Shown here piece after piece: positions 46,554 to 60,781 of a stretch of DNA of 64,000 nt. The position numbers and the translations under genes are program-made. The stretch's first letter is position 1. Every line of letters starts with the position of its first letter. Below the pieces are notes generated by a model that was not told the origin of the DNA, did not search any database, and worked only from the letters and a program-made list of their open reading frames with translations. Source of the stretch: a gamma proteobacterium HTCC5015 (GTDB lineage Bacteria > Pseudomonadota > Gammaproteobacteria > HTCC5015); the NCBI GenBank assembly GCA_000155715.1, contig DS990601.1, forward strand, positions 1 through 64,000. Reading direction: 5' to 3'.

Positions 46554-47864
46554 ATGCTTTTTTGCACGCCCATGAGTTCTGGGTGGCGTTTACTGCCGCG
46601 TCAGATTTGTGTCCTTTTTTTATATTCCTTCGCGCTGGCGTCCACAGTTACCGCCGTTCACGCCGCCGAAGCGTCCCTAACCTTGACCAAGGCCCTCTCT
46701 CGGGCGATGGCACAAAATCCCGGTCTGCGGGTATTCGATTTTCGCCTGCAGGGGCTTGAGGGAGAACGCCTTATGGCCGATCAGGCACCGGCCTATGAAG
46801 CAGGCCTAGAGGTGGAGAATATGCTCGGTAGCGGTGCCCTGCAGGGTGTCGACGGGGCCGAATATACCTTGTCGCTTTCCTCGGTCATCGAGCTGGGCGG
46901 TAAACGCCGAGCCCGCACGGGCGCTGTAAGCTCGCGCGACGACCTGGTAGAGGCCGAACGTGAAGCCGAGACTCTGGATTTGTTGGGCCAGGTGACTCAA
47001 CGCTATGTTGCGACCTTGGCTTTGCAGGAAAAGCTCGATTTATCCGCTCGTGCGGTGGAATTAAGCGAAGCCACCCTCAACACCGTTACCGGCCGTGCAA
47101 AACAGGGCGCCGCACCAGAGGCCGAAGTTCTGCGCGCCAAGGCCGCTCTTACCCAGAGCCGGATCGCCCACGACGCTCTGCAAACGGAGTACGAGAAGCG
47201 GAAAATGGCGCTGGCCTCGCTCTGGGGGGAAACACGGGTGGATTTTCAGCAGTTGCAGGGCGATCTGTTCCGGTCTGTTCCCAGTGAGCGGTTCGAGGTG
47301 CTCTACCGGCAGGCCAGCGAGAGCCCTCTGATCCGGGTCTACGCCAGCGAGCGACGTCTGCGCGATGCTGAGATTCGGCTCGCGCGGAGCCAATCGGAAA
47401 GCGATATCCGCTGGCAGGTAGGAGCCCGCCGTTATGAGGAAACGGGCGATACCGCGCTGACGGCGGGAATATCCCTGCCGCTGTTTGCCGGACGCCGGAA
47501 CCGGGGCGAGGTGCAAGCGGCCATGGCCGCGCGCAACGAGGTGGAGTACCGCCAACAAAGCGCGCTGCTGCAATTGCACGCTCTGCTGTTCGAGGCTTAC
47601 CACACCCATCAACAAAACATCGATGCGGTTGAGCGGCTGCGCTCCACTGTGCTGCCGGATCTGACCAAGGCCCTCGAGCTCACTCAAAAAGCCTACGAAC
47701 GCGGTCGCTACACCTATGTGGAACTGACCGCCGCACAGCGCGAACTACTCTCGGCCCGCGAGGCACTCGTCGAGGCAGCCGCCACGGCGCTGCTCAACCA
47801 GGCCCTTATCGAACAGCTCACGGCGCAGTCTATGACCCAGCGCCAAGCCGCGCCCACGCGCTAA
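46554..47864 (+). CDS. czcC: Outer-membrane factor CzcC-like, metal module 2
   Basis: A 436-residue TolC-type outer-membrane channel. After a signal peptide (ending AVHAAEA) come two OEP repeats of long helices. The first includes LTLTKALSRAMAQNPGLRVF and the glycine-rich strand LSSVIELGGKRRARTG; the second includes AGISLPLFAGRRNRGEVQAA. The last is typical for CzcC. TAGGAGA precedes the ATG by six bases. It forms the export duct of the tripartite pump with the next two products. Confidence 0.9.
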   Translation: MLFCTPMSSGWRLLPRQICVLFLYSFALASTVTAVHAAEASLTLTKALSRAMAQNPGLRVFDFRLQGLEGERLMADQAPAYEAGLEVENMLGSGALQGVDGAEYTLSLSSVIELGGKRRARTGAVSSRDDLVEAEREAETLDLLGQVTQRYVATLALQEKLDLSARAVELSEATLNTVTGRAKQGAAPEAEVLRAKAALTQSRIAHDALQTEYEKRKMALASLWGETRVDFQQLQGDLFRSVPSERFEVLYRQASESPLIRVYASERRLRDAEIRLARSQSESDIRWQVGARRYEETGDTALTAGISLPLFAGRRNRGEVQAAMAARNEVEYRQQSALLQLHALLFEAYHTHQQNIDAVERLRSTVLPDLTKALELTQKAYERGRYTYVELTAAQRELLSAREALVEAAATALLNQALIEQLTAQSMTQRQAAPTR

Positions 47865-47889
47865 TCACCGAACACAGGATTATTGAACC

Positions 47890-52244
<4,355 letters not shown>

Positions 52245-52385
52245 TGGACAAACAGCTCCGGGGGTGTCCCGGAGCCTGTTCCAGCAACCCTCTATGAGCA
52301 CAGTGGGGTTGTGGGAGCCTGCGAGCTCAAATCCAACAATCCACGTATGATCGGTTCGATCATCACTATCAAGGGTAATGAAATT

Positions 52386-53237
52386 ATGCTTAAACTCTTA
52401 TTTATCGCTATAACCTCCCTTGCCAGTGTCACGGCCTGGGCGCATGGCATGTCGGCGGAAGACCAGGCCCGCATACTCAATGCGGGCTACTTCGAGTACA
52501 TCCGACTTGGTGCCACCCATATGCTTAGCGGCTATGACCATTTGCTGTTTCTGTTCGGCGTCATGTTCTTTTTGACGCGCTTTGGCGAAATCATCAAGTT
52601 CATCACCGCCTTCACCATCGGCCATTCCATTACCTTGGTATTCGCCACATTATTTAGTATTACTGCTAATTACTATCTAGTTGATGCAGTGATTGCCTTG
52701 ACCGTCTGTTACAAAGCCTTCGACAACCTTGGTGGCTTTCAGAAGCATTTGCAGATGAAGTCTCCGAACCTGACCTGGATGGTGTTTGTGTTCGGTCTGA
52801 TTCACGGGTTTGGTCTGTCCACCCGGTTGCAACAGTTGCCCCTGGGCGACGATGGTCTGGTATTGAAGATACTGTCGTTCAATGTCGGCGTCGAGTTAGG
52901 CCAGGTTGTGGCCTTGAGCATTATGCTGGCCCTGCTCATGGTGTGGCGAAAAACCGCGTCATTTCATCGCTTCAGCAAAGCATCCAATGTGGCGCTGATG
53001 CTCGCCGGTGGCCTATTGCTGCTGATGCAGTTACATGGATTCCAGCACACGCAGTACTCGGATGATTTCCCCCTCAACCGGGATGGTCACCAGCATGCGC
53101 ACGAGGACATGAGGGATAACAAAGCCCCTCTGTCAAACTACCCGAAACGCCTTGAGCTGGGAGCCCCATCAGCTGACCCGCAGCCCGAAGTACCTAAAGT
53201 CCATCGCCACGAGGGTGGCGAGCCTCACGCGCATTAA
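52386..53237 (+). CDS. HupE/UreJ-like membrane protein, metal module 2
   Basis: A 283-residue membrane protein of the HupE/UreJ type, associated with nickel or other metal transport. A signal peptide (LLFIAITSLASVTAWAHG) precedes YIRLGATHMLSGYDHLLFLF, FTIGHSITLVFATLF and FGLIHGFGLSTRLQQL, which supply the conserved His residues in helices. The tail is His-rich (RDGHQHAHEDM and PKVHRHEGGEPHAH). The start at ATG 52386 gives a clean signal peptide; a longer reading from 52311 does not. It lies 141 bp after czcA and may import or export metal for the module. Confidence 0.82.
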   Translation: MLKLLFIAITSLASVTAWAHGMSAEDQARILNAGYFEYIRLGATHMLSGYDHLLFLFGVMFFLTRFGEIIKFITAFTIGHSITLVFATLFSITANYYLVDAVIALTVCYKAFDNLGGFQKHLQMKSPNLTWMVFVFGLIHGFGLSTRLQQLPLGDDGLVLKILSFNVGVELGQVVALSIMLALLMVWRKTASFHRFSKASNVALMLAGGLLLLMQLHGFQHTQYSDDFPLNRDGHQHAHEDMRDNKAPLSNYPKRLELGAPSADPQPEVPKVHRHEGGEPHAH

Positions 53238-53266
53238 TCTTGTTTAATTATTTAGGAAATACCGTT

Positions 53267-53617
53267 ATGAAGCTTTTTACCGTCATTTTTTCACTGATTT
53301 TACTGTCCGGCTTTCAGCTGGCTTTTGCACACAGTGATCACGCTCACGGACCGATTACTGAAGCGTCCGCGCTTCAACTCGCCAAAGAGGCGATCATCCA
53401 ATTGACAGAGAAGGACGCGGGACTGGGTTTTGGTAAATTGCCCAACAACTGGAAGGCAACGCCAGCGACCGCTGCAAAAATTCATAAGAAGAGCAGCGAT
53501 TATTTCATCGTCTCGGTGGCCAATGCGACTGAGGCAAAAACGCTCTACGTACTCATATCAAGCGACGGGGAAGTCTACGACGCGAATTTCACAGGTGAAT
53601 TTGACGGTCTGGAGTAA
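53267..53617 (+). CDS. Small periplasmic protein after the HupE-like gene
   Basis: A 116-residue protein with a signal peptide (LFTVIFSLILLSGFQLAFA) and a His-containing mature start (HSDHAHGPITEASALQLAKE). The rest is a small alpha/beta domain ending LYVLISSDGEVYDANFTGEF, which recalls PepSY-like folds. I do not assign a family. AGGAA lies ten bases before ATG 53267. It sits between the HupE-like and DUF3147 genes, so metal binding is suggested by context only. Confidence 0.7.
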   Translation: MKLFTVIFSLILLSGFQLAFAHSDHAHGPITEASALQLAKEAIIQLTEKDAGLGFGKLPNNWKATPATAAKIHKKSSDYFIVSVANATEAKTLYVLISSDGEVYDANFTGEFDGLE

Positions 53618-53625
53618 CGGCATTT

Positions 53626-53985
53626 ATGGCATGGCAATGGCTCATCATCAAATACCTGATTACCGCCGCCATCGTGGTGGTGGTTTCGGAGGTTGCAAGG
53701 CGCAGTGACAAGTTAGGTGCGCTGGTGGCGGCACTGCCTTTGGTGACCATTCTGGTGCTGATTTGGCTGCACGTGGAAAATCAGCCCCAGGAGAAAATCG
53801 CCCGGCATGCCTGGTATACCCTCTGGTATGTGCTGCCGACATTGCCGATGTTTCTAAGTTTTCCATTACTGTTGGGTCGATTGGGCTTCTGGCCAACGCT
53901 GCTTGCCAGCTGCGCGGTTACCGCGATTTGCTTCGGCATCTTCGCGCTGCTGTTGCGCCAATTTGGCATTAATTTGTGGCCTTGA
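53626..53985 (+). CDS. DUF3147-like membrane protein
   Basis: A 119-residue protein with four membrane helices: WLIIKYLITAAIVVVVSEVA, GALVAALPLVTILVLIWLHV, TLWYVLPTLPMFLSFPLLLG and LASCAVTAICFGIFALLLRQ. It resembles the DUF3147 family, whose function is unknown. It follows the preceding gene by 8 bp and lies 68 bp before the CDF exporter. Nothing in the sequence points to a metal-binding residue set. Confidence 0.72.
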   Translation: MAWQWLIIKYLITAAIVVVVSEVARRSDKLGALVAALPLVTILVLIWLHVENQPQEKIARHAWYTLWYVLPTLPMFLSFPLLLGRLGFWPTLLASCAVTAICFGIFALLLRQFGINLWP

Positions 53986-54053
53986 TATGACTGAAGACCA
54001 CGGATACGTCCATGCACGTTTAACCCTTGAACCACTATAACGAGGTGAGATGA

Positions 54054-54977
54054 ATGCGTCACCATGATCACGCGCACACTCATTCAGACGACACCAGTTC
54101 CAGACGTCTTGGCCTAGTATTCTTTCTCAATGTGGGGTTTACCCTCATCGAGTTTGTTGGGGGCTTGTTGACCAACAGCACGGCCATCCTGGCCGATGCA
54201 GTGCATGACCTGGGCGATAGCCTGTCCATCGGCAGTGCCTGGCTTCTGAACCGGCAGGGACGCAAAGCGGCTGACCGCGAATTTACCTATGGCTATCGCA
54301 GGCTATCGTTGTTCGGTGCCCTGATCAACGGATTGGTCCTGGTGGGCGGGTCGCTGTGGGTGCTCAGTGAAGCGATCCCCCGGCTGGCCGACCCTATCAT
54401 GCCAGTCACCGAAGGAATGCTCGCGTTGGCCCTGTTGGGGGTTACAGTCAATGGGTTCGCGGCCTACCGTCTGAGTAAAGGGAAGTCACTGAACGAAAAA
54501 GTGCTCAACTGGCACTTACTAGAAGATGTCCTGGGCTGGGTCGCGGTGCTGATCGTCTCGATCATTTTGCAATTCGTGGACTGGCCCATCCTCGATCCCT
54601 TACTGTCCATCGGTTTTACCCTGTTTATTCTGGTAAATGTAATCCGCAACCTCTGGGCCACCGGCAAACTCTTTATCCAGGCGGTACCAGACCCGGCGCT
54701 GCATGATGCGATTCGGCGAACGCTGCTCGGCATTGAGCATATCAGCGAGGTTCACCATCAACACCTCTGGTCCCTGGATGGCGAGCGCCATGTTTTAACA
54801 GTGCATTTGGTGGTGAGAGACTCTTTTCCGTTGGAGCAATACCCCGCCACCAAGATGGCGGTGGCCGATGCACTTGAGCCATACCAACTGGCTCACACTA
54901 CCATCGAAATTGAACTGCCGACAGAATCCTGTCGAGATTCCTCTGACCAGCATTCAGCTGCTGGCGAGCATCACTAG
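54054..54977 (+). CDS. CDF family cation exporter, module 2
   Basis: A 307-residue cation diffusion facilitator, paralogous to the one at 31427 and similar along its whole length. The metal-site pairs are H51-x3-D55 in TM2 ([10 protein letters not shown]) and the equivalent HLLED in TM5. The N-terminus is more His-rich (RHHDHAHTHSDD). The C-terminal cytoplasmic domain ([20 protein letters not shown]) is complete. It probably exports Zn or Cd to the periplasm for the CzcCBA pump. ynfA follows 12 bp later, as in module 1. Confidence 0.93.
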   Translation: MRHHDHAHTHSDDTSSRRLGLVFFLNVGFTLIEFVGGLLTNSTAILADAVHDLGDSLSIGSAWLLNRQGRKAADREFTYGYRRLSLFGALINGLVLVGGSLWVLSEAIPRLADPIMPVTEGMLALALLGVTVNGFAAYRLSKGKSLNEKVLNWHLLEDVLGWVAVLIVSIILQFVDWPILDPLLSIGFTLFILVNVIRNLWATGKLFIQAVPDPALHDAIRRTLLGIEHISEVHHQHLWSLDGERHVLTVHLVVRDSFPLEQYPATKMAVADALEPYQLAHTTIEIELPTESCRDSSDQHSAAGEHH

Positions 54978-54989
54978 AAGAGCAAAATT

Positions 54990-55319
54990 ATGTCGGTTCT
55001 CTACACCCTGGGATTATTCATCATCACGGCCGTGGCCGAAATTGTCGGTTGCTACCTGCCGTATTTGTGGCTGAAAAAATCGGCTCCGGTGTGGGTGTTG
55101 CTGCCGGCCGCCGCAAGCCTTGCGCTATTCGCCTGGTTGCTGTCCCTGCATCCGACTGACGCCGGACGGGTGTATGCGGCCTATGGTGGCGTCTATGTGT
55201 CCGTTGCCTTGCTGTGGCTCTGGGGTGTGGACGGGGTTCGTCCTCATCCGTGGGATTTTGTGGGCGTGGCGGTAACGCTCGCGGGTATGGGCATTATCAT
55301 GATGGCCCCGCGAGGATGA
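54990..55319 (+). CDS. ynfA: YnfA/UPF0060 small membrane protein, module 2
   Basis: A 109-residue four-helix protein nearly identical in plan to the one at 32359: [20 protein letters not shown] at the start and [18 protein letters not shown] at the end. It always follows the CDF gene in this window. The transport substrate is unknown. It lies 68 bp before the outer tnpA and closes the cargo of the outer transposon. Confidence 0.9.
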   Translation: MSVLYTLGLFIITAVAEIVGCYLPYLWLKKSAPVWVLLPAAASLALFAWLLSLHPTDAGRVYAAYGGVYVSVALLWLWGVDGVRPHPWDFVGVAVTLAGMGIIMMAPRG

Positions 55320-55387
55320 CAGGTGCTACGACTACAAAAAAGAACATTAATGAAAACCATGCTATAGATCTGAAGTGAAGTGAACTC

Positions 55388-58378
55388 ATGGCCGCCATAT
55401 ATCAGACAGCCTATCCACGGATCAAGGCAGATATCACAAAAGAAGAGCTAGGGGATATCTACACGCCGGCAGCCGCAGAGCAGCAATTTGCATCACGCCA
55501 TTGCAAGAGGGCGAGCGCCTCATTTCCGGGGTTGCTGATTCTGCTGAAAACAACCCAACGGTTAGGCCGGTTCGTTCCCCTGGGCGACATTCCCAGAGTG
55601 ATCATCCAGCATATAAAAACCGAGTGTCGTTCTCGGGCAACGCTCAAGGATCTCGAAGCTTACTACGCATCGGGAGCGAAGGATCGACACGTAAAATTGA
55701 TTCGGCGCCATCTAGAGATAAAACCCTACGATGCCACAACGACATCCGAACGGGCCAAAGTATGGGCGCTGGAGGCGGCGATGACCAAAGAAGCATTACC
55801 AGACATCGTCAATGTTACCTTGGAATATTTGGTGAAGGAGCGATACGAGCTGCCTGCCTTCAGCGTCCTGGAACGCATCTGCCAAGCGGCCAGGGCCGAG
55901 GTAAATACCCGGTATTACGATCAACTTGGCGGCTTTTTAGAACCTGAGAGCCGCCAGTGCATTATCGATATCCTTAAATCCAGCACCGGCATTAACGGTT
56001 TTGGCTGGAGCACACTGAAAAACGAACCTAAACGCCCAACTCCCCGCAATATCAATGCGTATATTCAATATCTGGAATGGCTAACGTCATTACAAACACT
56101 GCTGCCCACGGATTTGGGACTGCCGCCGGTTAAACACCAGCAGTTCATCAATGAGGCCAAGGCCATGGATTACGCCGAACTGATGAAGCTTAAACAGAAC
56201 AAACGTTTCGCCATGGTCATCGTTCTCATCCGCCACCAATATGCGCAAACACTGGATAACGCTGCAGATATTTTTATCAAGATGCTGCTCAAACTGGATC
56301 GTGCGGGGCAAAAGCTGTTGGAGAAATACCTGGCCGATCATCAAAAAAAGACCGATCATTTGATCTCGGTCCTCTCAGGAACGGTCAAAGTCTATCTGGA
56401 TAAGCCCGATTCTGTCGCCGCGTTTGACCCGGTGCTAGGTAACAACAGCGAACACTTGTTGCAGATGTGCGAGCAATACATGGCGTACGCGGGCAATAAT
56501 TATTTACCCTTTATGGTTCAACTCTACAAGAAACAGCGGTCAGCGTTGTTTCGGACGATTGAAATACTCAATTTGGCTTCGGCTACGGAAGACAAGGACC
56601 TATTGAATGCCTTCCAATTTATTTTGAAACACAAAAAACGTCGCACCGAGTTCTTACCCATTATTCAAATCGATCCAAACGATTCATCCTCCAGGAATGA
56701 GATCAATATTCGTTGGATTCGAGAAAGCTGGTGGAAGCTGGTCACTGGTAAATCGACTAAATCGGCACAGGTGACGCAGGTAAACAAAACCTGTTTTGAA
56801 TTGTGTGTTTTCGAGCGTATAGCCGAAGAACTGAGCACTGGCGACTTGTTCATTCCCTACAGTGAAACCTTCGATGATTACCGCGAGCAGATGATCGGAT
56901 GGGATGAATATGAAGCGCAGTTGCCTTCTTATTGCGAGGAGGTAGGGCTAATCGCGGGAGACATCGAATTTACGCGTACCTTAAAAAAGGCGATGGAAAC
57001 GAGCTGTCAGAATGCAGACGGCCGATTCCCGGATGATGAGCTGGTCCGCATTGAAAACGGCAATTTGATCATCGGCAAGCCGAAGCCCGATCAACCCTCA
57101 CCAGAAATCGAAGAAATTGGCGCACTGCTACGGGACCGACTTGAAAAAATCAATTTACTCGATGTCATTATCAACGTTGAAAAATGGTTGAACCTCAATC
57201 ATCATTTTGGTCCGTTGTCGGGTTTTGAGTCACGTATCAGTGATCCCGTGCTTCGGTTTGTATTAACCGTATTCTGTTACGGTACCAATATCGGCCCTAC
57301 CGAAACCGTGCGCTCTGTGCAAGGTGTTTCGCGTAAACAGGTCGCTTGGCTAAACCTGAAACGCACGACTGAAGCTCGCATTGACAAGGCCATTGCCAGA
57401 ATCAACAACGAGTACAAAAAATACCGATTAATTGAATGCTGGGGATCTGGAAACAGCGTATCCGCTGATGGCAAGCTTTGGGATCTTTACGAAGACAATC
57501 TCCTATCTGAGTACCACATTCGATACGGCAGCTATGGGGGAATTGCTTATTATCACGTGTCCGACACCTACATCGCTTTGTTCAGCCGATTTATTCCCTG
57601 CGGTGTGTATGAAGCCATTTACATTCTTGATGGTCTGCTCAACGATGAATCTGACTTTAACCCCGACACCGTCCACGGTGATACGCAGGCGCAGTCAACT
57701 CCGGTGTTCGGATTGGCGTATTTACTGGGCATCAAGCTGATGCCGCGCATCCGAAACATCAAGGATCTCAGTTTTTACAAGCCAGATCGCAACATGGTGC
57801 TCAAACATATTCAGTCCCTGTTTAATGAACCGATCAAATGGGATCTCATTGAGAAGCACTATGCGGACATGATGCGAACCGCCATGTCCGTTAAAGCAGG
57901 CAAAATCACCGCCTCGACCATCCTGCGCCGGTTTGGCACAAAGAACCGCAAAAACAAGCTCTATTTCGCCTTCAGGGAGCTCGGGAGAGTGGTCAGAACA
58001 ATGTTTTTGCTTGAATACATCACCGACATTGATCTGCGCAGAACCATCCAGGCGGCAACCTGTAAGAGCGAAGAATTCAATGAATTTGCCCGCTGGCTTT
58101 TCTTCGCAAACGGCGGAAAGATCGCCGCTAACTTAAAGCATGAGCAAAGTAAGATTGTGAAATACAATCACCTGCTTGCTAACTTCGCGATCCTGTACAA
58201 CGTGAACGCAATGACCGAGGTATTTAACCAACTGAAATCGGAAGGACACAATATCACCCGTGAACACATGGCCGCATTTTCGCCATATCACACTGAGCAC
58301 CTGGGCAGGCTGGGGAGTTTTGAGTTGGATTTGACCAAGCAGGTCAGGCCTATGACGTTTGAACTGCTAATCGATTAA
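55388..58378 (+). CDS. tnpA: Tn3-family transposase of the outer transposon
   Basis: A 996-residue DDE transposase. Catalytic Asp residues lie in SADGKLWDLYEDN and VHGDTQAQSTPVFGLAYLLG, and the Glu in CKSEEFNEFARWLFFAN. It resembles the transposase of the nested mercury element, most closely after residue 100. The stop is 27 bp before the right inverted repeat, as usual in tnpS/tnpT transposons. With intact tnpA, ends and tnpS, only the truncated tnpT is defective in the outer element. Confidence 0.95.
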   Translation: MAAIYQTAYPRIKADITKEELGDIYTPAAAEQQFASRHCKRASASFPGLLILLKTTQRLGRFVPLGDIPRVIIQHIKTECRSRATLKDLEAYYASGAKDRHVKLIRRHLEIKPYDATTTSERAKVWALEAAMTKEALPDIVNVTLEYLVKERYELPAFSVLERICQAARAEVNTRYYDQLGGFLEPESRQCIIDILKSSTGINGFGWSTLKNEPKRPTPRNINAYIQYLEWLTSLQTLLPTDLGLPPVKHQQFINEAKAMDYAELMKLKQNKRFAMVIVLIRHQYAQTLDNAADIFIKMLLKLDRAGQKLLEKYLADHQKKTDHLISVLSGTVKVYLDKPDSVAAFDPVLGNNSEHLLQMCEQYMAYAGNNYLPFMVQLYKKQRSALFRTIEILNLASATEDKDLLNAFQFILKHKKRRTEFLPIIQIDPNDSSSRNEINIRWIRESWWKLVTGKSTKSAQVTQVNKTCFELCVFERIAEELSTGDLFIPYSETFDDYREQMIGWDEYEAQLPSYCEEVGLIAGDIEFTRTLKKAMETSCQNADGRFPDDELVRIENGNLIIGKPKPDQPSPEIEEIGALLRDRLEKINLLDVIINVEKWLNLNHHFGPLSGFESRISDPVLRFVLTVFCYGTNIGPTETVRSVQGVSRKQVAWLNLKRTTEARIDKAIARINNEYKKYRLIECWGSGNSVSADGKLWDLYEDNLLSEYHIRYGSYGGIAYYHVSDTYIALFSRFIPCGVYEAIYILDGLLNDESDFNPDTVHGDTQAQSTPVFGLAYLLGIKLMPRIRNIKDLSFYKPDRNMVLKHIQSLFNEPIKWDLIEKHYADMMRTAMSVKAGKITASTILRRFGTKNRKNKLYFAFRELGRVVRTMFLLEYITDIDLRRTIQAATCKSEEFNEFARWLFFANGGKIAANLKHEQSKIVKYNHLLANFAILYNVNAMTEVFNQLKSEGHNITREHMAAFSPYHTEHLGRLGSFELDLTKQVRPMTFELLID

Positions 58379-58405
58379 TGCTATTAGTTTCAATAGGTTA
58401 TAGGG

Positions 58406-58443
58406 GAAGTGGCTAAATTCAACGCTTTTACCGGCCGGACCTC
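58406..58443 (-). repeat. Right terminal inverted repeat of the outer transposon
   Basis: Thirty-eight bases identical to the right repeat of the mercury transposon and one base different from the left repeat at 15691. Confidence 0.94.
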
Positions 58444-58448
58444 TCAAT
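58444..58448. repeat. Right target-site duplication TCAAT of the outer transposon
   Basis: TCAAT follows the right inverted repeat directly and equals 15686-15690. Confidence 0.93.
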
Positions 58449-58877
58449 GGCCCCATCAAGCCAACGTGCCACACAGGGTAATTCAGCCCAAATCCTCCCC
58501 TTGAAAACCACGCATCGCTGACACATCGAATAATTCGATAACACCCCAAAAACCCCATTAAAACTCCTCAAGAAAATACTTTGAGCACTAACCACCTTAC
58601 CCACAAATTCTCTAATTTATATTAGATATGATTTATATATTATTGTTTTTATTGAATATAAAAACTTGTGGATAAAGTATTTTGAGATCAAACTATCTGC
58701 AAAACAGCAGATTGATAAAAACTATGGCGCGAGCGAAAATCAGGCGCAAATCAGCCCCAAAGGGGGTTCATCAATCGCTAGAGAGGAATCAAAACAGCCA
58801 AAGCGGGAATGGGGTGGCCAAGAGCTGCGCCCCGAACAGGGACACATCCTTGGTATAGAAGAGGAAAAGGGAGGAGG
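58449..58877. other. Intergenic stretch right of the outer transposon
   Basis: No gene is supported here. An AT-rich run lies at about 58610-58680. A 71-codon open frame at 58666 has no family resemblance and no convincing ribosome site. Confidence 0.5.
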
Positions 58878-59969
58878 CTAAGAGCTCGCCTTTTGGGTTC
58901 GGCGTGATGTCGGCATCATTTTGCGGTATTGAGAGGGCGTTAAACCCGACCACCGGCTAAAAGAGCGCGTAAAGCTGCGTCGATCAGAAAAGCCCAACGC
59001 ATCACTGATTTGCTCAATAGAACTATTTGGATCGTGCAACAAGTCACACGCTCGCTTAAAACGCGCCCGATCTACAACTTGCTGGAAGTTCAACTCCTCC
59101 TGTTGCAAACGACGCTGGAGTGTCCGACCCGTCATATTGAACTCGCTGGCCACTTCCTCCAGGCCTGCCGTCAGCAGCTCGGGAGACTGGTACATCAAGC
59201 TATAAACGCGCTCTGAAAACAGCAGGGCGGAGTTGAACTTCTCCAAGCGCCGCTCCAGCATCTCCTGAGCTTGTCGGTTGAGTTGTGGCATCGATGACTG
59301 CAACTGCATGTCCAAAACAGCCTGACTAATTATCATTCTGTTGTAGTCGCAACCGCCGCTCACCGCACAACGAAACACGTCTTCATATTCTTCTTGCGTG
59401 CCCAGCAAATCGTGGGAGAAATACACGCCCTCGAGCGTAAAAGACTCGCCAATAAGCACGCGGGCAAACTTATTCACAACAGCAAATAGCGCTTCAACGA
59501 CAACGGATTTGGCCTCGTGCGGAATCAAGGAATCCACATCCACAATACCTTCGACCATGGATTGGGAGTCATCTTCTTTTAAATCCAGCGTCACGAAGGG
59601 CGCCAATAGCGGCGTAGCCCACTTGAGCACGCGAAGCGCTTGGCGCGGGGTCTGACAAGTGGAGAGAAAGGTCTCCATCTCGGGTATGTAATCAAAAGCG
59701 AAGCTCTCACCGAAATACAAACCCACGGTAGGCAAATCAAGCTTCTGCGTCAGAGCCTCAATCAAGCCCACAAACTGCTGAACAGAAATCGTCTCCTCAA
59801 CCAAATTATCGAGTGCGGGGTCGACAGAGGCAGAATTCAAAGCGTCAGCAAAATCCACACGCATGCGGATTGCAAACTTAATAATAGACGGCACTAACAG
59901 AGAAGGGATCCGTAGCGTATCGACACTTTGCTGAGCCGTTGTTTTTGTCGTTTTATCAGCCGAACTCAT
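58878..59969 (-). CDS. AraC-family transcriptional regulator (OruR-like layout)
   Basis: A 363-residue regulator. The N-terminal about 200 residues match the arabinose-binding-domain type found in OruR and similar regulators (ISVQQFVGLIEALTQKLDLP, then VGLYFGESFAFDYIPEMETF). The C-terminal AraC DNA-binding domain (about 255-355) has the two helix-turn-helix units, LEEVASEFNMTGRTLQRRLQ and ISDALGFSDRRSFTRSFSRW, ending SGLTPSQYRKMM. It is alone on the minus strand with no adjacent target gene, so its regulon cannot be told. It lies just outside the outer transposon and is probably chromosomal. Confidence 0.9.
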   Translation of the reverse strand: MSSADKTTKTTAQQSVDTLRIPSLLVPSIIKFAIRMRVDFADALNSASVDPALDNLVEETISVQQFVGLIEALTQKLDLPTVGLYFGESFAFDYIPEMETFLSTCQTPRQALRVLKWATPLLAPFVTLDLKEDDSQSMVEGIVDVDSLIPHEAKSVVVEALFAVVNKFARVLIGESFTLEGVYFSHDLLGTQEEYEDVFRCAVSGGCDYNRMIISQAVLDMQLQSSMPQLNRQAQEMLERRLEKFNSALLFSERVYSLMYQSPELLTAGLEEVASEFNMTGRTLQRRLQQEELNFQQVVDRARFKRACDLLHDPNSSIEQISDALGFSDRRSFTRSFSRWSGLTPSQYRKMMPTSRRTQKASS

Positions 59970-60321
59970 GAATACTTCCTCTTGAATACGAAGCTATTGT
60001 CGCAAACACACAGAACAAAACCAGACCCTAACAGCAAAAACCTACAATAGGCCTGCAGCGCAATTAGATAACGCGCCGAGCCTTTTAAAAGAGCGCAAAT
60101 TTAGAGCCTCAAGAAACAGGGCGCTTCTATGTGGCATCCCCAACAAAGCACTAATTCTCTTTAAACTTAACTTAACTTATACATAGCTTTATTATTTGTA
60201 TTTTAATACAAGTTATTGATATATATGGATAATATATGTTTTTTAAGTTTTGTTTGTAACGTATTTTGTTATTTATGGCTTGCTGTTGCTATATATTTAG
60301 CCCAATTCATTACAAAATGAA
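59970..60321. other. AT-rich intergenic stretch
   Basis: About 350 bases upstream of the AraC gene. The part from 60160 to 60310 is very AT-rich. No gene, clear repeat or terminator was seen. Confidence 0.5.
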
Positions 60322-60504
60322 TTAATCGATAATCTCTCTACCAACATCACGAGCTGACAGCCAGAGCTCTGATTCAGGATACTTCTCTGCATTTCTGGCA
60401 CTTTCTTGAGAGCTGAATAAAAATTCTAACAAAAGTTCAGAATCATCATTCTTCTCTGTTATTTCAGAATTAACAATTTTTTCTTTATTCATGATAGTCC
60501 CCAA
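60322..60504 (-). CDS. Small hypothetical protein
   Basis: A 60-residue acidic protein (Met-5 at 60492 is an alternative start: MNKEKIVNSEITEKNDDSEL). It contains ELLLEFLFSSQESARNAEKY and ends ARDVGREIID. GGGGAC lies before the inner ATG. No family is recognised and the region is AT-rich, which favours chance frames less than GC-rich DNA would. No neighbour gives a hint to function. Confidence 0.4.
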   Translation of the reverse strand: MGTIMNKEKIVNSEITEKNDDSELLLEFLFSSQESARNAEKYPESELWLSARDVGREIID

Positions 60505-60781
60505 AAAATTCGAATATTACTTATATCACATTAACAGAAATCACATGTGGTGATTAAAATACGCTAGGGGGTGCAACTCTTTTCATTTTTAGCTCTTAAC
60601 ACGCTTTATCTTGGAGTGATGTAGGACTGGAGTTTTTTATAAGCATCTCTCATGGAGTTGGTTTTTAATACCAATAAGTGTCTAGCAAAATGTGAGAGTT
60701 CCAGAAAGTTGTTCTGCAACAATTTGAACTTAAGCTTTTATGCAGTATCATAATGGATGTTGATATAAGAAAATTTTTTTA

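Noticed and set aside
58666-58881. 71-codon plus-strand open frame right of the outer transposon
   Set aside because: No family resemblance, no good ribosome site, and the composition looks like chance; it ends against the AraC gene.
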